Positions 26,569-36,932 of a stretch of DNA of 64,000 nt are shown one piece after another. A program made the position numbers and the translations under genes. The stretch covers positions 62,001 to 126,000 of the forward strand of contig NZ_QOCH01000013.1 of the NCBI RefSeq assembly GCF_003318275.1, given 5' to 3'. The notes beneath the pieces were generated by a model. The model was given only the letters and a program-made list of their open reading frames with translations. It was not told the DNA's origin and searched no databases. The first letter of the stretch is position 1; each line of letters opens with the position of its first letter. The stretch is from Marinobacter sp. F3R11. Lineage in GTDB: Bacteria > Pseudomonadota > Gammaproteobacteria > Pseudomonadales > Oleiphilaceae.

Positions 26569-28044
26569 ATGAATAACCTTCTTACAGAGTTTAGCTGTTA
26601 CCGAAAGCTTTCAATCGCTATGACGTTTGCTTTTGCACTGGTATCGGCTTCAGCACCGGTCGCCCAGGAAACCCAGCTACCAGACATTGGCGGAACTGGC
26701 GGCGGACTGATTTCCGGACAGCAGGAAAGTGACATCGGGCAACAGGTTATGGTGTCAATCCGACGGTCGGCGCCGCGCATAACTGACCCCCTGGTCTACG
26801 ACTACCTTAGCGCCATCACCTATCGGCTGGTTCCCTCGGCTCCACTGGAGAACCGGGACCTGACTCTCGCACTCATAGACAGCCCCGCAATCAACGCTTT
26901 CGCAGTGCCCGGCGGTATTGTCGGCGTAAATGGTGGCCTTTTTCTCAACGCTGCAACGGAGCAGCAGTTTGCTTCGGTGCTTGCTCACGAGCTAGCCCAC
27001 CTCAGCCAGCGTCACTTTGCCCGCCGGCTGGAGCAACAGGAAACCAGCACACCATTCACGATTGCCGGAATGATTGCCGGAATTGTGCTCTCAGCAGTTA
27101 CGCAATCCGATATAGGTATCGCAGCAATCGCCGGCACTCAGGCACTGGCCGTGCAGAACATGCTGGCGTATAGCCGCCTGCAGGAACAGGAAGCCGACCG
27201 GGTTGGACTGGATATCCTGGCGACAGCAGGGCTGGACCCCCGAGGTATGCCTGAAATGTTTGAGATCATGATGCGACAAAACCGGCTGCAGGGAAACACC
27301 ATGCCGGAGTACCTGTCAACCCACCCGCTGACCCGGAATCGTGTGGCAGATGCCCGTAACCGGGCAGAACAGTATCCCGACAAAAAAATACGGGACGGTC
27401 AGGAATATCACCTGGTACGCAGCCGTCTGCAGGTACACTACGCCGCAACACCTGAAGTTGCTGTTGAAACCTTCGAAAGCTATCTGGGAAAACCGGACGC
27501 CCAAAGCAATGAGGCTATTCAGTACGGGCTGGCTGTAGCCTATATGGCGAACGATCAGCTCGGGAAGGCTGCCGACCTGATCAACACCTTACTGGCCAGC
27601 AACCCAGGCAGAATAACCTTGCAGGTCACACTGGCAGAGATACAGATCCAGCAGAAAAAAACAGATGAAGCCAGAGCTCTTATGAAAGACGCCCTGAGCC
27701 GGAACCCGGGGAACTACCCCATCACGTCAACGCTTGCAGACGTGGAAATTGCAGCCGGTAACGGCTCTCAGGCCGCAGAGTACCTCAAACAACTGACACG
27801 CAGAATGCCCCAGCAGGAGTATCTGTGGCTGAGACTGGCGGAAGCTGAAGGGATGGCAAGAAATATTGTGGGCGTGCACCGGGCCCGCGCAGAGTACGAT
27901 GCACTCATGGGCAACCTTGAATCTGCCCAGAGACAACTCAGGCAGGCTCAGGAAAAATTGCCCGCAGGCTCCGCCCAACGTCAGATTGTGAGTGAACGGC
28001 TGGCAGAGATTACCAGCCGTCTTCGGATGCAGCGAAACAGCTAG
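26569..28044 (+). CDS. bepA: Periplasmic M48 metalloprotease with TPR repeats (BepA-like)
   Basis: 491 aa exported protein: signal segment, M48 peptidase domain with the zinc motif HELAH (HExxH) near residue 142, and a downstream EQEADRVG zinc-ligand motif. A TPR region fills the last 200 residues, with many A-rich helix pairs. BepA checks and degrades stalled outer-membrane proteins such as LptD. The chosen ATG at 26569 has an AGGAG somewhat too far upstream; ATG 26620 is a shorter option. Its 3' end overlaps nadA by four bases. Confidence 0.9.
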   Translation: MNNLLTEFSCYRKLSIAMTFAFALVSASAPVAQETQLPDIGGTGGGLISGQQESDIGQQVMVSIRRSAPRITDPLVYDYLSAITYRLVPSAPLENRDLTLALIDSPAINAFAVPGGIVGVNGGLFLNAATEQQFASVLAHELAHLSQRHFARRLEQQETSTPFTIAGMIAGIVLSAVTQSDIGIAAIAGTQALAVQNMLAYSRLQEQEADRVGLDILATAGLDPRGMPEMFEIMMRQNRLQGNTMPEYLSTHPLTRNRVADARNRAEQYPDKKIRDGQEYHLVRSRLQVHYAATPEVAVETFESYLGKPDAQSNEAIQYGLAVAYMANDQLGKAADLINTLLASNPGRITLQVTLAEIQIQQKKTDEARALMKDALSRNPGNYPITSTLADVEIAAGNGSQAAEYLKQLTRRMPQQEYLWLRLAEAEGMARNIVGVHRARAEYDALMGNLESAQRQLRQAQEKLPAGSAQRQIVSERLAEITSRLRMQRNS

Positions 28045-29102
28045 GCGTTACCAGCGGCCTTGAGATTCATTTGTGCGGTGAAATCCAGCATGCGGCGCAG
28101 GGGCTTGAGGGCGAGTTCCCGGGTCGCCGGATCCACATGCACTTCCTGGTCACCCATCTCAATTACCCGGAGCAGGTTTTCCAGGCCATTCATTGCCATC
28201 CACGGACACTGAGCACAACTCCGGCAGGTTGCACCATTGCCGGCAGTAGGTGCTTCAATAAGCGTTTTATTGGGCGCCAGCTGCTGCATTTTGTAAAAAA
28301 TGCCATTATCCGTAGCAACAATAAATTCCTGATTCGGCATGGTCTGTACTGCGTGAATCAGCTGCGATGTTGAGCCAACCACATCCGCCAGCTCCACAAC
28401 AGCATCCGGGGACTCCGGGTGCACCAGAATGGCAGCGTCAGGATACAAGGCCTTGAGATCTTCCAGACCGCGGTGTTTGAACTCCTCATGTACGATACAG
28501 GAACCATCCCACAGCAGCATGTCAGCGCCTGTGGTTTTCTGCACGTAATGACCAAGATGCTTGTCTGGCGCCCAGAGAATTTTCTCCCCCCGTGCATCCA
28601 GGTCTTCAACGATTGCCTGAGCACAGCTGGAGGTTACAACCCAGTCGGCCCGGGCTTTTACTGCAGCTGACGTGTTGGCATAAACCACCACCGTACGGTC
28701 ACTGTGCTCGTCACAAAAGGCTTCAAATTCATCCGCCGGACAGCCTACATCCAGCGAACAGGTTGCCTCCAGCGTTGGCATCAGCACGCGCTTTTCAGGA
28801 TTCAGAATCTTGGCAGTTTCACCCATAAAACGAACACCCGCGACGACTACCGTCGAGGCCGGGTGCTGGTTCCCGAAGCGGGCCATCTCAAGAGAATCTG
28901 CCACACAACCACCAGTTTCTTCAGCAAGGCGCTGAATGTCAGGGTCTGTGTAGTAATGTGCCACAAGCACGGCGTCTTTTTCCTTGAGGACAGCCTTTAT
29001 ACGGGCTTCAAGCCGTGCCTGCTCATCAGCACTGAGCGGCTTTGGCTCCGCTGCATGGGCCAGGTGTTCCTGAACAAGGATTCGGTCTTCAGCTTTAGTC
29101 AT
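28041..29102 (-). CDS. nadA: Quinolinate synthase
   Basis: 353 aa 4Fe-4S enzyme that makes quinolinate from iminoaspartate and dihydroxyacetone phosphate for NAD synthesis. The three cluster cysteines fit those in [17 protein letters not shown] and the [13 protein letters not shown] region. [12 protein letters not shown] and the [17 protein letters not shown] segment are typical of NadA. It lies 66 bases downstream of the last eut-operon gene on the same strand, with no visible terminator between. Confidence 0.96.
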   Translation of the reverse strand: MTKAEDRILVQEHLAHAAEPKPLSADEQARLEARIKAVLKEKDAVLVAHYYTDPDIQRLAEETGGCVADSLEMARFGNQHPASTVVVAGVRFMGETAKILNPEKRVLMPTLEATCSLDVGCPADEFEAFCDEHSDRTVVVYANTSAAVKARADWVVTSSCAQAIVEDLDARGEKILWAPDKHLGHYVQKTTGADMLLWDGSCIVHEEFKHRGLEDLKALYPDAAILVHPESPDAVVELADVVGSTSQLIHAVQTMPNQEFIVATDNGIFYKMQQLAPNKTLIEAPTAGNGATCRSCAQCPWMAMNGLENLLRVIEMGDQEVHVDPATRELALKPLRRMLDFTAQMNLKAAGNA

Positions 29103-29168
29103 GTACAGCTACTCTCAGTTTTATTCTGCGCCCAGTATATCATTTCGGACAGCAGTAGCACTGTAAGA

Positions 29169-29723
29169 CTACAACTTGTCCCGCAGGATCTCTTTGCGGG
29201 GCTGAGGGATGACAACCTTATCCACCAGCAGTCCCTTTTTCTTGATGTAGTCAGTACCCGCTTCAACAGCTGCTGTCACAGCGGCGACATCACCTGTCAG
29301 GGTCAGAAAACCTTTGCCACCAATCGCCATGGCCAGATGAATATCGATCAGTTCAACGTTGGCCGCCTTCACCGCAGCGTCCGCCGCCTCAATGATGGTG
29401 GCAACCGAAAATGTCTCGATAATGCCCAGGGCGGCCGTTTCTTCGATAACCCTTGTGCCACTGATGGCAGAAAATACGGAGGGATGAACATTGGGAATAA
29501 TCAGTTCGTCCACAATGGTTTCACTCCCCATATCGAGCCCCGCAGACATGGCAGACTCAACGGCGGCTACATCGCCTGCTACCATGACCATGAATTTGCC
29601 CGGGCAGATGGTCCGGTTAAAAACGATTTCGACGTTGGCTGCCTTCAGCATAGCGTCGCCTACCGCATACCCCTTCGCGATTGAATTCATTTCAATCATT
29701 CCGATCGCACTTTTGTTGCTCAT
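29169..29723 (-). CDS. pduT: PduT-like tandem BMC shell protein with iron-sulfur cysteine
   Basis: 184 aa with two BMC domains (about residues 4-90 and 95-175; AIGMIEMNSIAKGY and ALGIIETFSVATI). It resembles propanediol-compartment PduT along its length, including TICPGKF with Cys40, the ligand that lets a PduT trimer hold a 4Fe-4S cluster in its central pore. It would conduct electrons through the shell. ATG at 29723 has AGGA seven bases upstream. Last gene of the eut operon, 24 bases after the pduS-like gene, and the place where eutK and eutR sit in enterobacteria. Confidence 0.9.
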   Translation of the reverse strand: MSNKSAIGMIEMNSIAKGYAVGDAMLKAANVEIVFNRTICPGKFMVMVAGDVAAVESAMSAGLDMGSETIVDELIIPNVHPSVFSAISGTRVIEETAALGIIETFSVATIIEAADAAVKAANVELIDIHLAMAIGGKGFLTLTGDVAAVTAAVEAGTDYIKKKGLLVDKVVIPQPRKEILRDKL

Positions 29724-29747
29724 AATCAAATCCTGTTTGAGCCCGCG

Positions 29748-31097
29748 TCAGTTACCAGCATTGATTTCAATGAAGCCGTTTGTCAGTGTCACTTTACCGC
29801 TGATACTGGCGTGGACCGGAACACCCATCCCCTCGCCTGGTGGCCTGGCAATTACTGCACCCTCAGCCACAGTATCCCCCGTCTTGACGACCGGCTCGGG
29901 AAGCTGCCCCATGCGCTGATGCAATGAAATAACAACCCGGGAAGGAATCGTATCAACCTCTTTCCAGTGCGCCGTTTTGCTGTCGTATTTGGCCAGTCCC
30001 AGCTTGCGGACCAGCCGCGGCGATGGCACACCGCGATATTCACGCATACTGTGTACATCACGGGTCTGGCCCTGCAGCTGTGCCGGTGTCAGCCACAGAT
30101 CGTTGGCTTTAAGGTCACGTTTGGTTGAAGCACAGATGTCACGGGGGTTCAGCTGCTCAGGACATGCCCACAAGGTACAGACATTACATTCACAACAGGC
30201 CTGGGCATGAACAGATAAGGTTTCGCTGACCTCCCCGGTGGTAAGCAAGGAGCGCATAACCAGATGCGGTTGTACCGGATATCCGAGCAGATATCTGGGG
30301 CACATTTCAGTACATAAGGTGCACTGGTCACAGCCGGACTTGCCGATTCGCCTGTATTCCTGCTCGGTTTGCGAGCGCCGTTTTACCAGGTTGCTATCCC
30401 GCGGCAGCACCAGCAACCCGCTGCTCACAGCTGATATAGATTCATCGAGGCTCTCAACTACCTGCCCCATCATGGCACCACCATCAATTACCACAGGGTC
30501 ATCGCAGGTTATGGAACCCGCAAGACTGATGACATCTGCAAAGCGCATACCTATGGGCAATAAAGCTGTAAATGGATGCTCAACCTCTCCGTGAACCGTG
30601 ATCATGGTGCGGGTTACAGGGTTACCCTGCTCAGCCCGCGCAATATTCACCAGCGTCTCGACATTCTGAACCAGTACACCAACATCCTTTGGCAAGCCGC
30701 CAGCAGGAATGCGGTTCCCCGTTACCTCATAGACCAGCTCATATTCATCACCTGCCGGATAAGCGTTAGGCATGGCTTTTACTTCAATATTCGCCGGCAG
30801 CAGAGGTTCTATATGAGATATGGAGTCCTGATGCATCTCTTTGATAGCGATTACACCCCGGCTGGCACCAGTCAGCTCCATCAAAAGTGCCATGCCCTGA
30901 AGCAGCTCCCCCGAGAACCGCTGAATAATCGTCTGATCTTTGAATAACAGGGGTTCGCATTCGGCGCCGTTAGCAATCAGCACGTCCGCCTGAGCCTGGA
31001 TTTTCACATAGGATGGAAAACCCGCTCCTCCGGCACCCACAACACCCGCATTTCTGACTTTTTCCACAAGGGAGTTCATGTCAAGTGCGCCACTCAT
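29748..31097 (-). CDS. pduS: PduS-like flavin/iron-sulfur cobalamin reductase
   Basis: 449 aa RnfC-related protein. Glycine-rich GAGGAGFP (residues 21-28) for flavin/NADH, then two ferredoxin-type clusters: C256-x2-C259-x2-C262-x3-C266 followed by PRYLLGYPVQPH, and a second set near C302, C304, C307, C312. Salmonella PduS has the same length and cluster spacing and reduces cob(III)alamin to cob(II/I)alamin with NADH, docking to PduT. Its ATG overlaps the eutL stop (ATGA), so it belongs to the operon. Expected role: keep ethanolamine ammonia-lyase B12 reducible for EutT. Confidence 0.9.
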   Translation of the reverse strand: MSGALDMNSLVEKVRNAGVVGAGGAGFPSYVKIQAQADVLIANGAECEPLLFKDQTIIQRFSGELLQGMALLMELTGASRGVIAIKEMHQDSISHIEPLLPANIEVKAMPNAYPAGDEYELVYEVTGNRIPAGGLPKDVGVLVQNVETLVNIARAEQGNPVTRTMITVHGEVEHPFTALLPIGMRFADVISLAGSITCDDPVVIDGGAMMGQVVESLDESISAVSSGLLVLPRDSNLVKRRSQTEQEYRRIGKSGCDQCTLCTEMCPRYLLGYPVQPHLVMRSLLTTGEVSETLSVHAQACCECNVCTLWACPEQLNPRDICASTKRDLKANDLWLTPAQLQGQTRDVHSMREYRGVPSPRLVRKLGLAKYDSKTAHWKEVDTIPSRVVISLHQRMGQLPEPVVKTGDTVAEGAVIARPPGEGMGVPVHASISGKVTLTNGFIEINAGN

Positions 31098-31750
31098 ATG
31101 TCAATATGGTTGCTGGCAACCGCCAGAACAGCCTCCTCAAAGGCTTCACACGCCGCTTTACATGCAGCCTGAGTGCCCGTGAGATATCCACCACCGTAGT
31201 TGGTTTCAGAAGGCGGGGCAAAGAAGTTCGAAACCGTGACACTGGCGGCTTTCAGTGCCGCATCCATACCGAACATTGCCTCCAGCGGTGGCGCAATCAG
31301 ATACGCCATGGAATCGCCTCGTTTTAACCCCCCCTCTTTGGACAGATAGCCGCCGGTAGCAGATACAAGATGGGCGAAGTACGCAATAGTGCCGTCTTCA
31401 TTGGCAGAGTAAAAGCAGGCTTCATTCTCGATAACTTCCCGTGCTCTCTGAAGCCCTGCAATGACATCCGCTGGTCCTGGCCCGGCAATGATTCCGATTA
31501 CCTCTCCGGATAGCAGACCGGATGAATGCGCCGCACCGGCGTAAAACGACCGGGCATAAACCACATCAACCTGTGCCGCTTTTGTCGCTTCATCCAGAGC
31601 CACGTAGGTAACGTCATCACTGTCGGCGGTAAGCATGCCAATGCAACGTTGTTCCTTTTTGAGATTAAATTGTTTCATCATTCCGTCATCGACTGACGCG
31701 ATAACACGGGTTGCCAGTACCGACGCTCTGATTTCGTCCCGGATTGCCAT
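31094..31750 (-). CDS. eutL: Ethanolamine microcompartment shell protein EutL
   Basis: 218 aa tandem-domain BMC protein forming pseudohexameric trimers with a gated pore. It matches enterobacterial EutL closely: ADSDDVTYVALDEATKAA, YARSFYAGAAHSSG, MAYLIAPPLEA and PPSETNYGGGYLTG followed by QAACKAACEAF. Placed after eutC with a 73-base gap, then coupled to the pduS-like gene. Confidence 0.95.
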   Translation of the reverse strand: MAIRDEIRASVLATRVIASVDDGMMKQFNLKKEQRCIGMLTADSDDVTYVALDEATKAAQVDVVYARSFYAGAAHSSGLLSGEVIGIIAGPGPADVIAGLQRAREVIENEACFYSANEDGTIAYFAHLVSATGGYLSKEGGLKRGDSMAYLIAPPLEAMFGMDAALKAASVTVSNFFAPPSETNYGGGYLTGTQAACKAACEAFEEAVLAVASNHIDI

Positions 31751-31823
31751 GATGGTGCTCCTTTCAATATCGTACTGAGGTTTCTTTTCGAATACCCCGG
31801 ACCATGAGTCTGAGCCCTTGGCT

Positions 31824-32780
31824 TCAGCGTTTCAGTTTTAGCCCGCTCGCCTTCTGCTCAAGCATTTTGCGCGTCAGATCAACAATAACGGCTGCAGCTT
31901 CAATGGGCGGCGTACCGCCTTTATGAATATTGGAAATAACCATGCGATCTGATTCCACCGTCTTCTGGGTGGGTTTGTAAACGCAATAACAGCTCAGGCT
32001 CTCAGACTGCCCCAGCCCGGGCCTTTCGCCAATGAGCAGAAGATTGGCTTCAGCCTGTAGAAGCTCGCCTATTTCGTCCTGAGCCTTCACCCGGCCGTAA
32101 CGTAAAAAGAAAGGCGTGCCAACTGTAAAGCCGGCACTCTCCAGCCCCTTCATGAGAGGCGGGATGATTTCCTCAAGATTATTGGTAATAGCATCGGTAC
32201 TCAGGCCATCAGATATAACCACCTGAACCTGGGGCGATTTTTTACAGCGCTCACCAATAATTTTCTTTGCTTCATCTGAAAGCTTGCGACCCAGATCCGG
32301 GCGCCTGAGGTACTCACTTTTATCAGTGGCGCAAGACTGCACTTCCCAGAGCTTGTGGGCTTCCAGCCATTCCGGAGTCACTTCCTTTACAACGGTGTCC
32401 TTGGAACGGGAATGGTCTGCAAGAAAACGCAGCAGTGAAATGGTGCGGGGCCTGGGTCCTGCGCGCCCCTGGCAGACCCGGGCGGCAGTTTGTTTGATCA
32501 TATCGTCGTTTACTGAAGCGTTATGAGCATTTTCAATGCCATTCCAGTGAATAAATTTATCCAGGCTGAGGTCTTCCAGACCTTCTCCGGTATCCGCCGG
32601 CTTCTGTTCAGAAGAACGTTGGCTACCCGCAGCCGCCGATGGTTTGTAGGCCGGAGGATTATTTTGCTGTGAACTTTTGCCTTCAGGCTGAATGCGGGTT
32701 ACCTGCCCTGAAGGGAGATCTTTCTCTCCCAGTTCACGCAACACTGAATTGACGATACTCTGGATTGTTTGCTCGTCCAT
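31824..32780 (-). CDS. eutC: Ethanolamine ammonia-lyase small subunit
   Basis: 318 aa subunit that, with EutB, binds adenosylcobalamin and splits ethanolamine to acetaldehyde and ammonia. Residues 6-17 ([12 protein letters not shown]) form an amphipathic helix like the known EutC cargo tag, followed by a Gln/Pro/Ala-rich linker to about residue 75. The catalytic body has [24 protein letters not shown] and [14 protein letters not shown]. Start at 32780 with GAGG upstream leaves a 10-base gap to eutB; a start at 32798 would overlap eutB. Confidence 0.95.
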   Translation of the reverse strand: MDEQTIQSIVNSVLRELGEKDLPSGQVTRIQPEGKSSQQNNPPAYKPSAAAGSQRSSEQKPADTGEGLEDLSLDKFIHWNGIENAHNASVNDDMIKQTAARVCQGRAGPRPRTISLLRFLADHSRSKDTVVKEVTPEWLEAHKLWEVQSCATDKSEYLRRPDLGRKLSDEAKKIIGERCKKSPQVQVVISDGLSTDAITNNLEEIIPPLMKGLESAGFTVGTPFFLRYGRVKAQDEIGELLQAEANLLLIGERPGLGQSESLSCYCVYKPTQKTVESDRMVISNIHKGGTPPIEAAAVIVDLTRKMLEQKASGLKLKR

Positions 32781-32790
32781 GGTTATCACC

Positions 32791-34155
32791 TCAATCAAAG
32801 AAGATGGATGGGTCGCCCGCCCGGGCGGTGAGCTTGCCGTCTTCCATCAGACCCATAGTCTCCAGCCAGGCCTCGAACTCGGGAGCGGGACGGTATCCCA
32901 GGAGCCTGCGGGCAGTGGCGACATCATGGTAGCCAGTAGTCTGGTAATTCAGCATGATGTCGTCCCCCATCGGAAGGGACATGACGTAGTTACAGCCCGC
33001 AGCAGCCAGCAATGTGGTCAGGTTTTCGTTGGAGTTCTGATCAGTATCTGCGTGGTTTGTATAGCAGGCATCACACCCCATAGAGATGCCGGTCAGCTTA
33101 CCCATGAAATGATCTTCCAGGCCGGCGCGTGTGATCTGTTGATGGTTGAAGAGATATTCCGGCCCGATAAATCCAACCACCGTGTTCAGAAGATGAGGGC
33201 TATAACGTTTTGCCAGGCCATAGTTTCTGGCTTCAATGGTTACCTGATCCGCACCATGGTGTGCATTTGCAGATAGCGCCGATCCCTGGCCAGTTTCAAA
33301 GTACATCATGTTTGGACCCGCAAGCTTGCAGTAATGCTTGCCCATCTCATAGGCTTCATCCAGCATTTCTACGGTGACACCAAACTCATTGAGGCCCTGT
33401 TCTGTGCCAGACAGGCTCTGGAACAACAGGCCACCGGGTGCGCCTTTTTCAAGCGCCGCCATCTGGTTTGTTATGTGAGCAAGTACACTACCCTGGGTTG
33501 GAATGTTCCACTTGTCCGTAGCTTCCTTGACCGCATTAAGAATACGAATGGTGTTCTCCACGGATTCGGTGACGGGGTTGATACCAATAACGGCGTCACC
33601 GCAACCGTAAGACAATCCTTCGTATACCTGAACCATGATGCTGTCGACATCATCCCGTGGATCATTCGGCTGCAAACGGGATGAAAAATGACCGGGAATG
33701 CCAACGGTGCAATTTGCTTTGGAAATCACATAGAGCTTCTTGGCTCCTACCATGAGATCCCCGTTCGAACATATTTTGCACACGGCAGCGACCATTTCCG
33801 ACGTCAGACCCTTGCGCAACCGTTCATAGTCTTCATAGGTTGGCACATCAGACAGTATGTATTCCCTCAACTCACTGACGGTCCAGTGTCTGATGCTCTC
33901 ATAGGCCGCTTTGTTCACCGAATCCTGGATCACCCGGGTTATCGAATCCTCTTCATAAGGAACAACCGGGTTTTCCCGTAAGGTTTCAAGGCGCATCTCG
34001 CTCAATACCTGCTTGGCAGCAACGCGCTCCTGAGCAGTTTCGGCGGCAACACCGGCAAGTACGTCGCCGGAACGGAGTTCATTCGCCTTCGCGAGTACAT
34101 CCTTTACATCACGGAACTGATAGACCTTTCCGAAAAGTGTTGTTTTCAAGATCAT
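32791..34155 (-). CDS. eutB: Ethanolamine ammonia-lyase large subunit
   Basis: 454 aa catalytic TIM-barrel subunit of the B12-dependent lyase. Hallmarks: [19 protein letters not shown] near the amino end, [29 protein letters not shown] and [16 protein letters not shown]. Length equals the enterobacterial enzyme. Followed by eutC with a short gap and preceded by the reactivator eutA. Confidence 0.97.
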   Translation of the reverse strand: MILKTTLFGKVYQFRDVKDVLAKANELRSGDVLAGVAAETAQERVAAKQVLSEMRLETLRENPVVPYEEDSITRVIQDSVNKAAYESIRHWTVSELREYILSDVPTYEDYERLRKGLTSEMVAAVCKICSNGDLMVGAKKLYVISKANCTVGIPGHFSSRLQPNDPRDDVDSIMVQVYEGLSYGCGDAVIGINPVTESVENTIRILNAVKEATDKWNIPTQGSVLAHITNQMAALEKGAPGGLLFQSLSGTEQGLNEFGVTVEMLDEAYEMGKHYCKLAGPNMMYFETGQGSALSANAHHGADQVTIEARNYGLAKRYSPHLLNTVVGFIGPEYLFNHQQITRAGLEDHFMGKLTGISMGCDACYTNHADTDQNSNENLTTLLAAAGCNYVMSLPMGDDIMLNYQTTGYHDVATARRLLGYRPAPEFEAWLETMGLMEDGKLTARAGDPSIFFD

Positions 34156-34170
34156 GAAAAACCTCCCCCT

Positions 34171-35604
34171 CTAGGCAGGAAATGCCAGAGATTTGATGGT
34201 TAATGGCACAACTTCCCCGCCAAAAAAACTTTCACCGATATCGATATAATCACCAGTAACGGCTCGCACTTCGTCAATCACCAGCAATTTCTGAGGTTCA
34301 ATCAAGGGTTGTAGCTCCATGCCCAACACCTTGCCCAGATCGTTTTCTGTCACGATGACTGCAGGTGCATGGCGATTACCGTGCTGGTGATAATATTCTG
34401 CTATTTCCTTTGCTGTGTGATGCACCACCCGATAGCTCATAGGCATATCCCCGCCCAGCGCGATAGCATAACTGTCCTCTCGCAACCGCAGATCCATGCG
34501 CTCTGCGGCTGCAATAATCTGCTGGCAAACCGGTGGCAGTTCAGCCTCCAGCCAGTCAATCTGTGGCTCTACCACTGGTATGTTGCGAATAGGTAGCGAA
34601 TCTACATTCAGCCATATCGAACTTCCGGAGAGTGACATGGAGTAAGCACCTGCACCGATGACGGTTGCCTGCTGGGTCTGGGCCGGTACTTTGACATTCA
34701 TGGCTGCAAGCGTAGGGTGTTTTAACAGAGCACCACCAAGCAATACGCCAATGTCCTGCCACTTGAACGGATCAAGTTCTTCTGTTTTCAGGCTGTAGTA
34801 ACTGGTGCCGACGCCTCCGCTTATGAACACAGCGTCAAATTCCCCGGCTTCTTTCAGATACGGTGTCATCATCAGCTTTTGAGCCAGCTCAGAGCGTTTG
34901 CCGACAATGACATCAACAACCAGTTGTGCCATACAGTTGACTACGCTGTTGAGGCGATCAGCACTTAACTGGGTTTCCGACAACGCTGCTCCGAACAGGG
35001 ATTCGATAACCGGTCTTGCTGGCTCCCGGATTTTGGTTACAAATCCCGACCGGTCAGTTTTGATCAGGTTCCCGCCGATATTAAGACATGCGGTATCTTC
35101 TACCCGACCACTGTTGAAAACCACGTAATTGCTGGTGCCACCGCCAATATCGATATTGAGCACCCGGGCGTGGTTCCGTTTGGAGTAGTCTCCGGCGCCA
35201 CTGCCTCTTCCTGCAATTACAGACTCCAGGTTAGGCCCAGCAGTTGCCACCACAAAATCCCCGAGACGCTGAGCAAGCCCCATTACCGTGTCTTTGGCAT
35301 TTTTAACCTTGGAGGTTTCGCCTGTGATGATAATGGCACCTGTTTCAATATCACTGAGCGCAAGGCCCGCAGCCGCGAACTGCTCGTCGATAAACCCTTG
35401 CAGTTCAGCCACATTAACGCTTCCGTCTTCCTGAAGAGGCGTTGCGCTCACAGGGCTCTGGTAAAAGATTTCACGTTCCACAAACTCATACCGTGGCACC
35501 TGGGTAACAGGCGCCCGGTTGACCATGGTGAGCCGTGAAAAGATCACCTGGGTTGTGGTGGTACCTATATCGATACCGACACTGTGTACGGTTTTTCTGT
35601 TCAC
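34171..35604 (-). CDS. eutA: Ethanolamine ammonia-lyase reactivating factor
   Basis: 477 aa actin/Hsp70-fold ATPase that swaps damaged B12 out of EutBC. Phosphate-binding motifs SVGIDIGTTTTQVIFS at the amino end and LNIDIGGGTSNYVVF near residue 152, plus the ISGGVGTSYYSL segment, fit EutA. It starts two bases after the eutH stop, consistent with coupled translation. Confidence 0.95.
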   Translation of the reverse strand: MNRKTVHSVGIDIGTTTTQVIFSRLTMVNRAPVTQVPRYEFVEREIFYQSPVSATPLQEDGSVNVAELQGFIDEQFAAAGLALSDIETGAIIITGETSKVKNAKDTVMGLAQRLGDFVVATAGPNLESVIAGRGSGAGDYSKRNHARVLNIDIGGGTSNYVVFNSGRVEDTACLNIGGNLIKTDRSGFVTKIREPARPVIESLFGAALSETQLSADRLNSVVNCMAQLVVDVIVGKRSELAQKLMMTPYLKEAGEFDAVFISGGVGTSYYSLKTEELDPFKWQDIGVLLGGALLKHPTLAAMNVKVPAQTQQATVIGAGAYSMSLSGSSIWLNVDSLPIRNIPVVEPQIDWLEAELPPVCQQIIAAAERMDLRLREDSYAIALGGDMPMSYRVVHHTAKEIAEYYHQHGNRHAPAVIVTENDLGKVLGMELQPLIEPQKLLVIDEVRAVTGDYIDIGESFFGGEVVPLTIKSLAFPA

Positions 35605-35606
35605 AG

Positions 35607-36899
35607 TTACGCTTCAGCCTCTTCTGAGGTAGATCGATCCGCGCCAGGTTTACCGTTCTTCTCGATAGACGCGATCATCCGGTTGGCCACAAGCATGGCG
35701 AACAGAACCGCCGTGATACCACCGACAAGTTTGCCGATGATGACGGCCATGATCATGTCCGGCTTATTGGCAGCAGTGAAACCGAGGTGATCACCGAAGG
35801 TAAATGCCGCACTCACCGCAAAGGCCGAACATAAGATCTTGCCGCGGCTGTCCATATCCTTCATTACCTGGAACATCGGGATATTGTTGGCCAGGGTAGC
35901 GATCAGGCCTGTGGCCGATGTGGGGTTTACGTTCAGAACATGGCCCATTTTCAGCAGTGGCTTTTCAAACCAGCGGGTCAGAAGAAGAACCATGGGGTAT
36001 GCACCCAACAGGATGACAGCAATAGAACCAATAACCTCGATTGCCCGCATATCGATACCCGGCTCATCACCTGGCACCATGAAAATCGGGTCCATTCCGG
36101 GAATCAGGGTAATGCCCAGGGTATGTTTCAGCACTGCGGCAGCGAGACCTATAGTGATAAAGGCAACCAGAAATTTCGCAAAAATTGCGAAGCCACTGAT
36201 CATCCGGTCAGGCATGAACCAAAGGCCGGCCGCAATCAGAGCGGACACGATAATCACCGGTATCAGGTTCATGAAAATAAGTGGCATGTTGAACTGTATC
36301 GCCTGATCAGTCCCGGGAATGAGAACCGTTGAGGCCATAGCAGCCAGTCCACCGGCAATACAGCCAACAGGAATGGTTACAATACCCGCAAGTACGCCAG
36401 AGGCCAGATAGGGCCGATCACTTTCATGGATAATGCCGACAGCAACCGGAATAGTGAATACGATGGTAGGCCCCATCATGGCGCCAAGAATCAGGCCTGC
36501 ATACATCCAGGCACCGTAGTTAATCGTGCCGTCCACAGCCGTAGCCATTTCTTTCGCCAGGAAGTACCCCCCCATGTCGTTGGCAAGCAAGGTGGTGGCA
36601 AACATGGCGGGATCAGCACCGAGAAATGTGTATATAGGCACAACAACCGGTGACAGTATTTTTGCAAGTACCGGCGCCATGGCAATAATACCGACCATAG
36701 CCAGCGCGAGTGCTCCCATGGCCTGAAAACCTTCTTCAAACTGGCTGCCTGCGCCGGAGATCGATCGACCCATGCCTCCGAGGCCGAGCTTTCCAAGAAC
36801 CGGTTCAGAGCCGCCGAATTGCATGAATACCCGGTCCAGCGCGCCGATGACCATAAAAGTCATCATGATATAAAGGATTATCTGATTTAACATTTCCAT
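35607..36899 (-). CDS. eutH: Ethanolamine permease-like membrane protein EutH
   Basis: 430 aa inner-membrane protein with about ten or eleven hydrophobic segments. The family order is clear: MNQIILYIMMTFMVIGALDR-like start, GGSEPVLGKLG, DMGGYFLAKEM, GAMMGPTIVFTIP and a late DHLGFTAANKPDMI. It brings ethanolamine into the cell. The start at 36899 has GGAG eight bases upstream; further upstream codons in the same frame are unlikely. Confidence 0.95.
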   Translation of the reverse strand: MEMLNQIILYIMMTFMVIGALDRVFMQFGGSEPVLGKLGLGGMGRSISGAGSQFEEGFQAMGALALAMVGIIAMAPVLAKILSPVVVPIYTFLGADPAMFATTLLANDMGGYFLAKEMATAVDGTINYGAWMYAGLILGAMMGPTIVFTIPVAVGIIHESDRPYLASGVLAGIVTIPVGCIAGGLAAMASTVLIPGTDQAIQFNMPLIFMNLIPVIIVSALIAAGLWFMPDRMISGFAIFAKFLVAFITIGLAAAVLKHTLGITLIPGMDPIFMVPGDEPGIDMRAIEVIGSIAVILLGAYPMVLLLTRWFEKPLLKMGHVLNVNPTSATGLIATLANNIPMFQVMKDMDSRGKILCSAFAVSAAFTFGDHLGFTAANKPDMIMAVIIGKLVGGITAVLFAMLVANRMIASIEKNGKPGADRSTSEEAEA

Positions 36900-36932
36900 A
36901 ATCGGTTCTCCGCTTTCCAGCAAACATTCGAA

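Noticed and set aside
29103..29168. Attachment-site copy of the tRNA-Lys end near nadA
   Set aside because: Read for the tRNA 3' sequence; none found, so no att repeat is claimed.
28704..29684. Long plus-strand open frame across nadA and the pduT-like gene
   Set aside because: It spans two real genes on the other strand and the gap between them; no ribosome site or motif.
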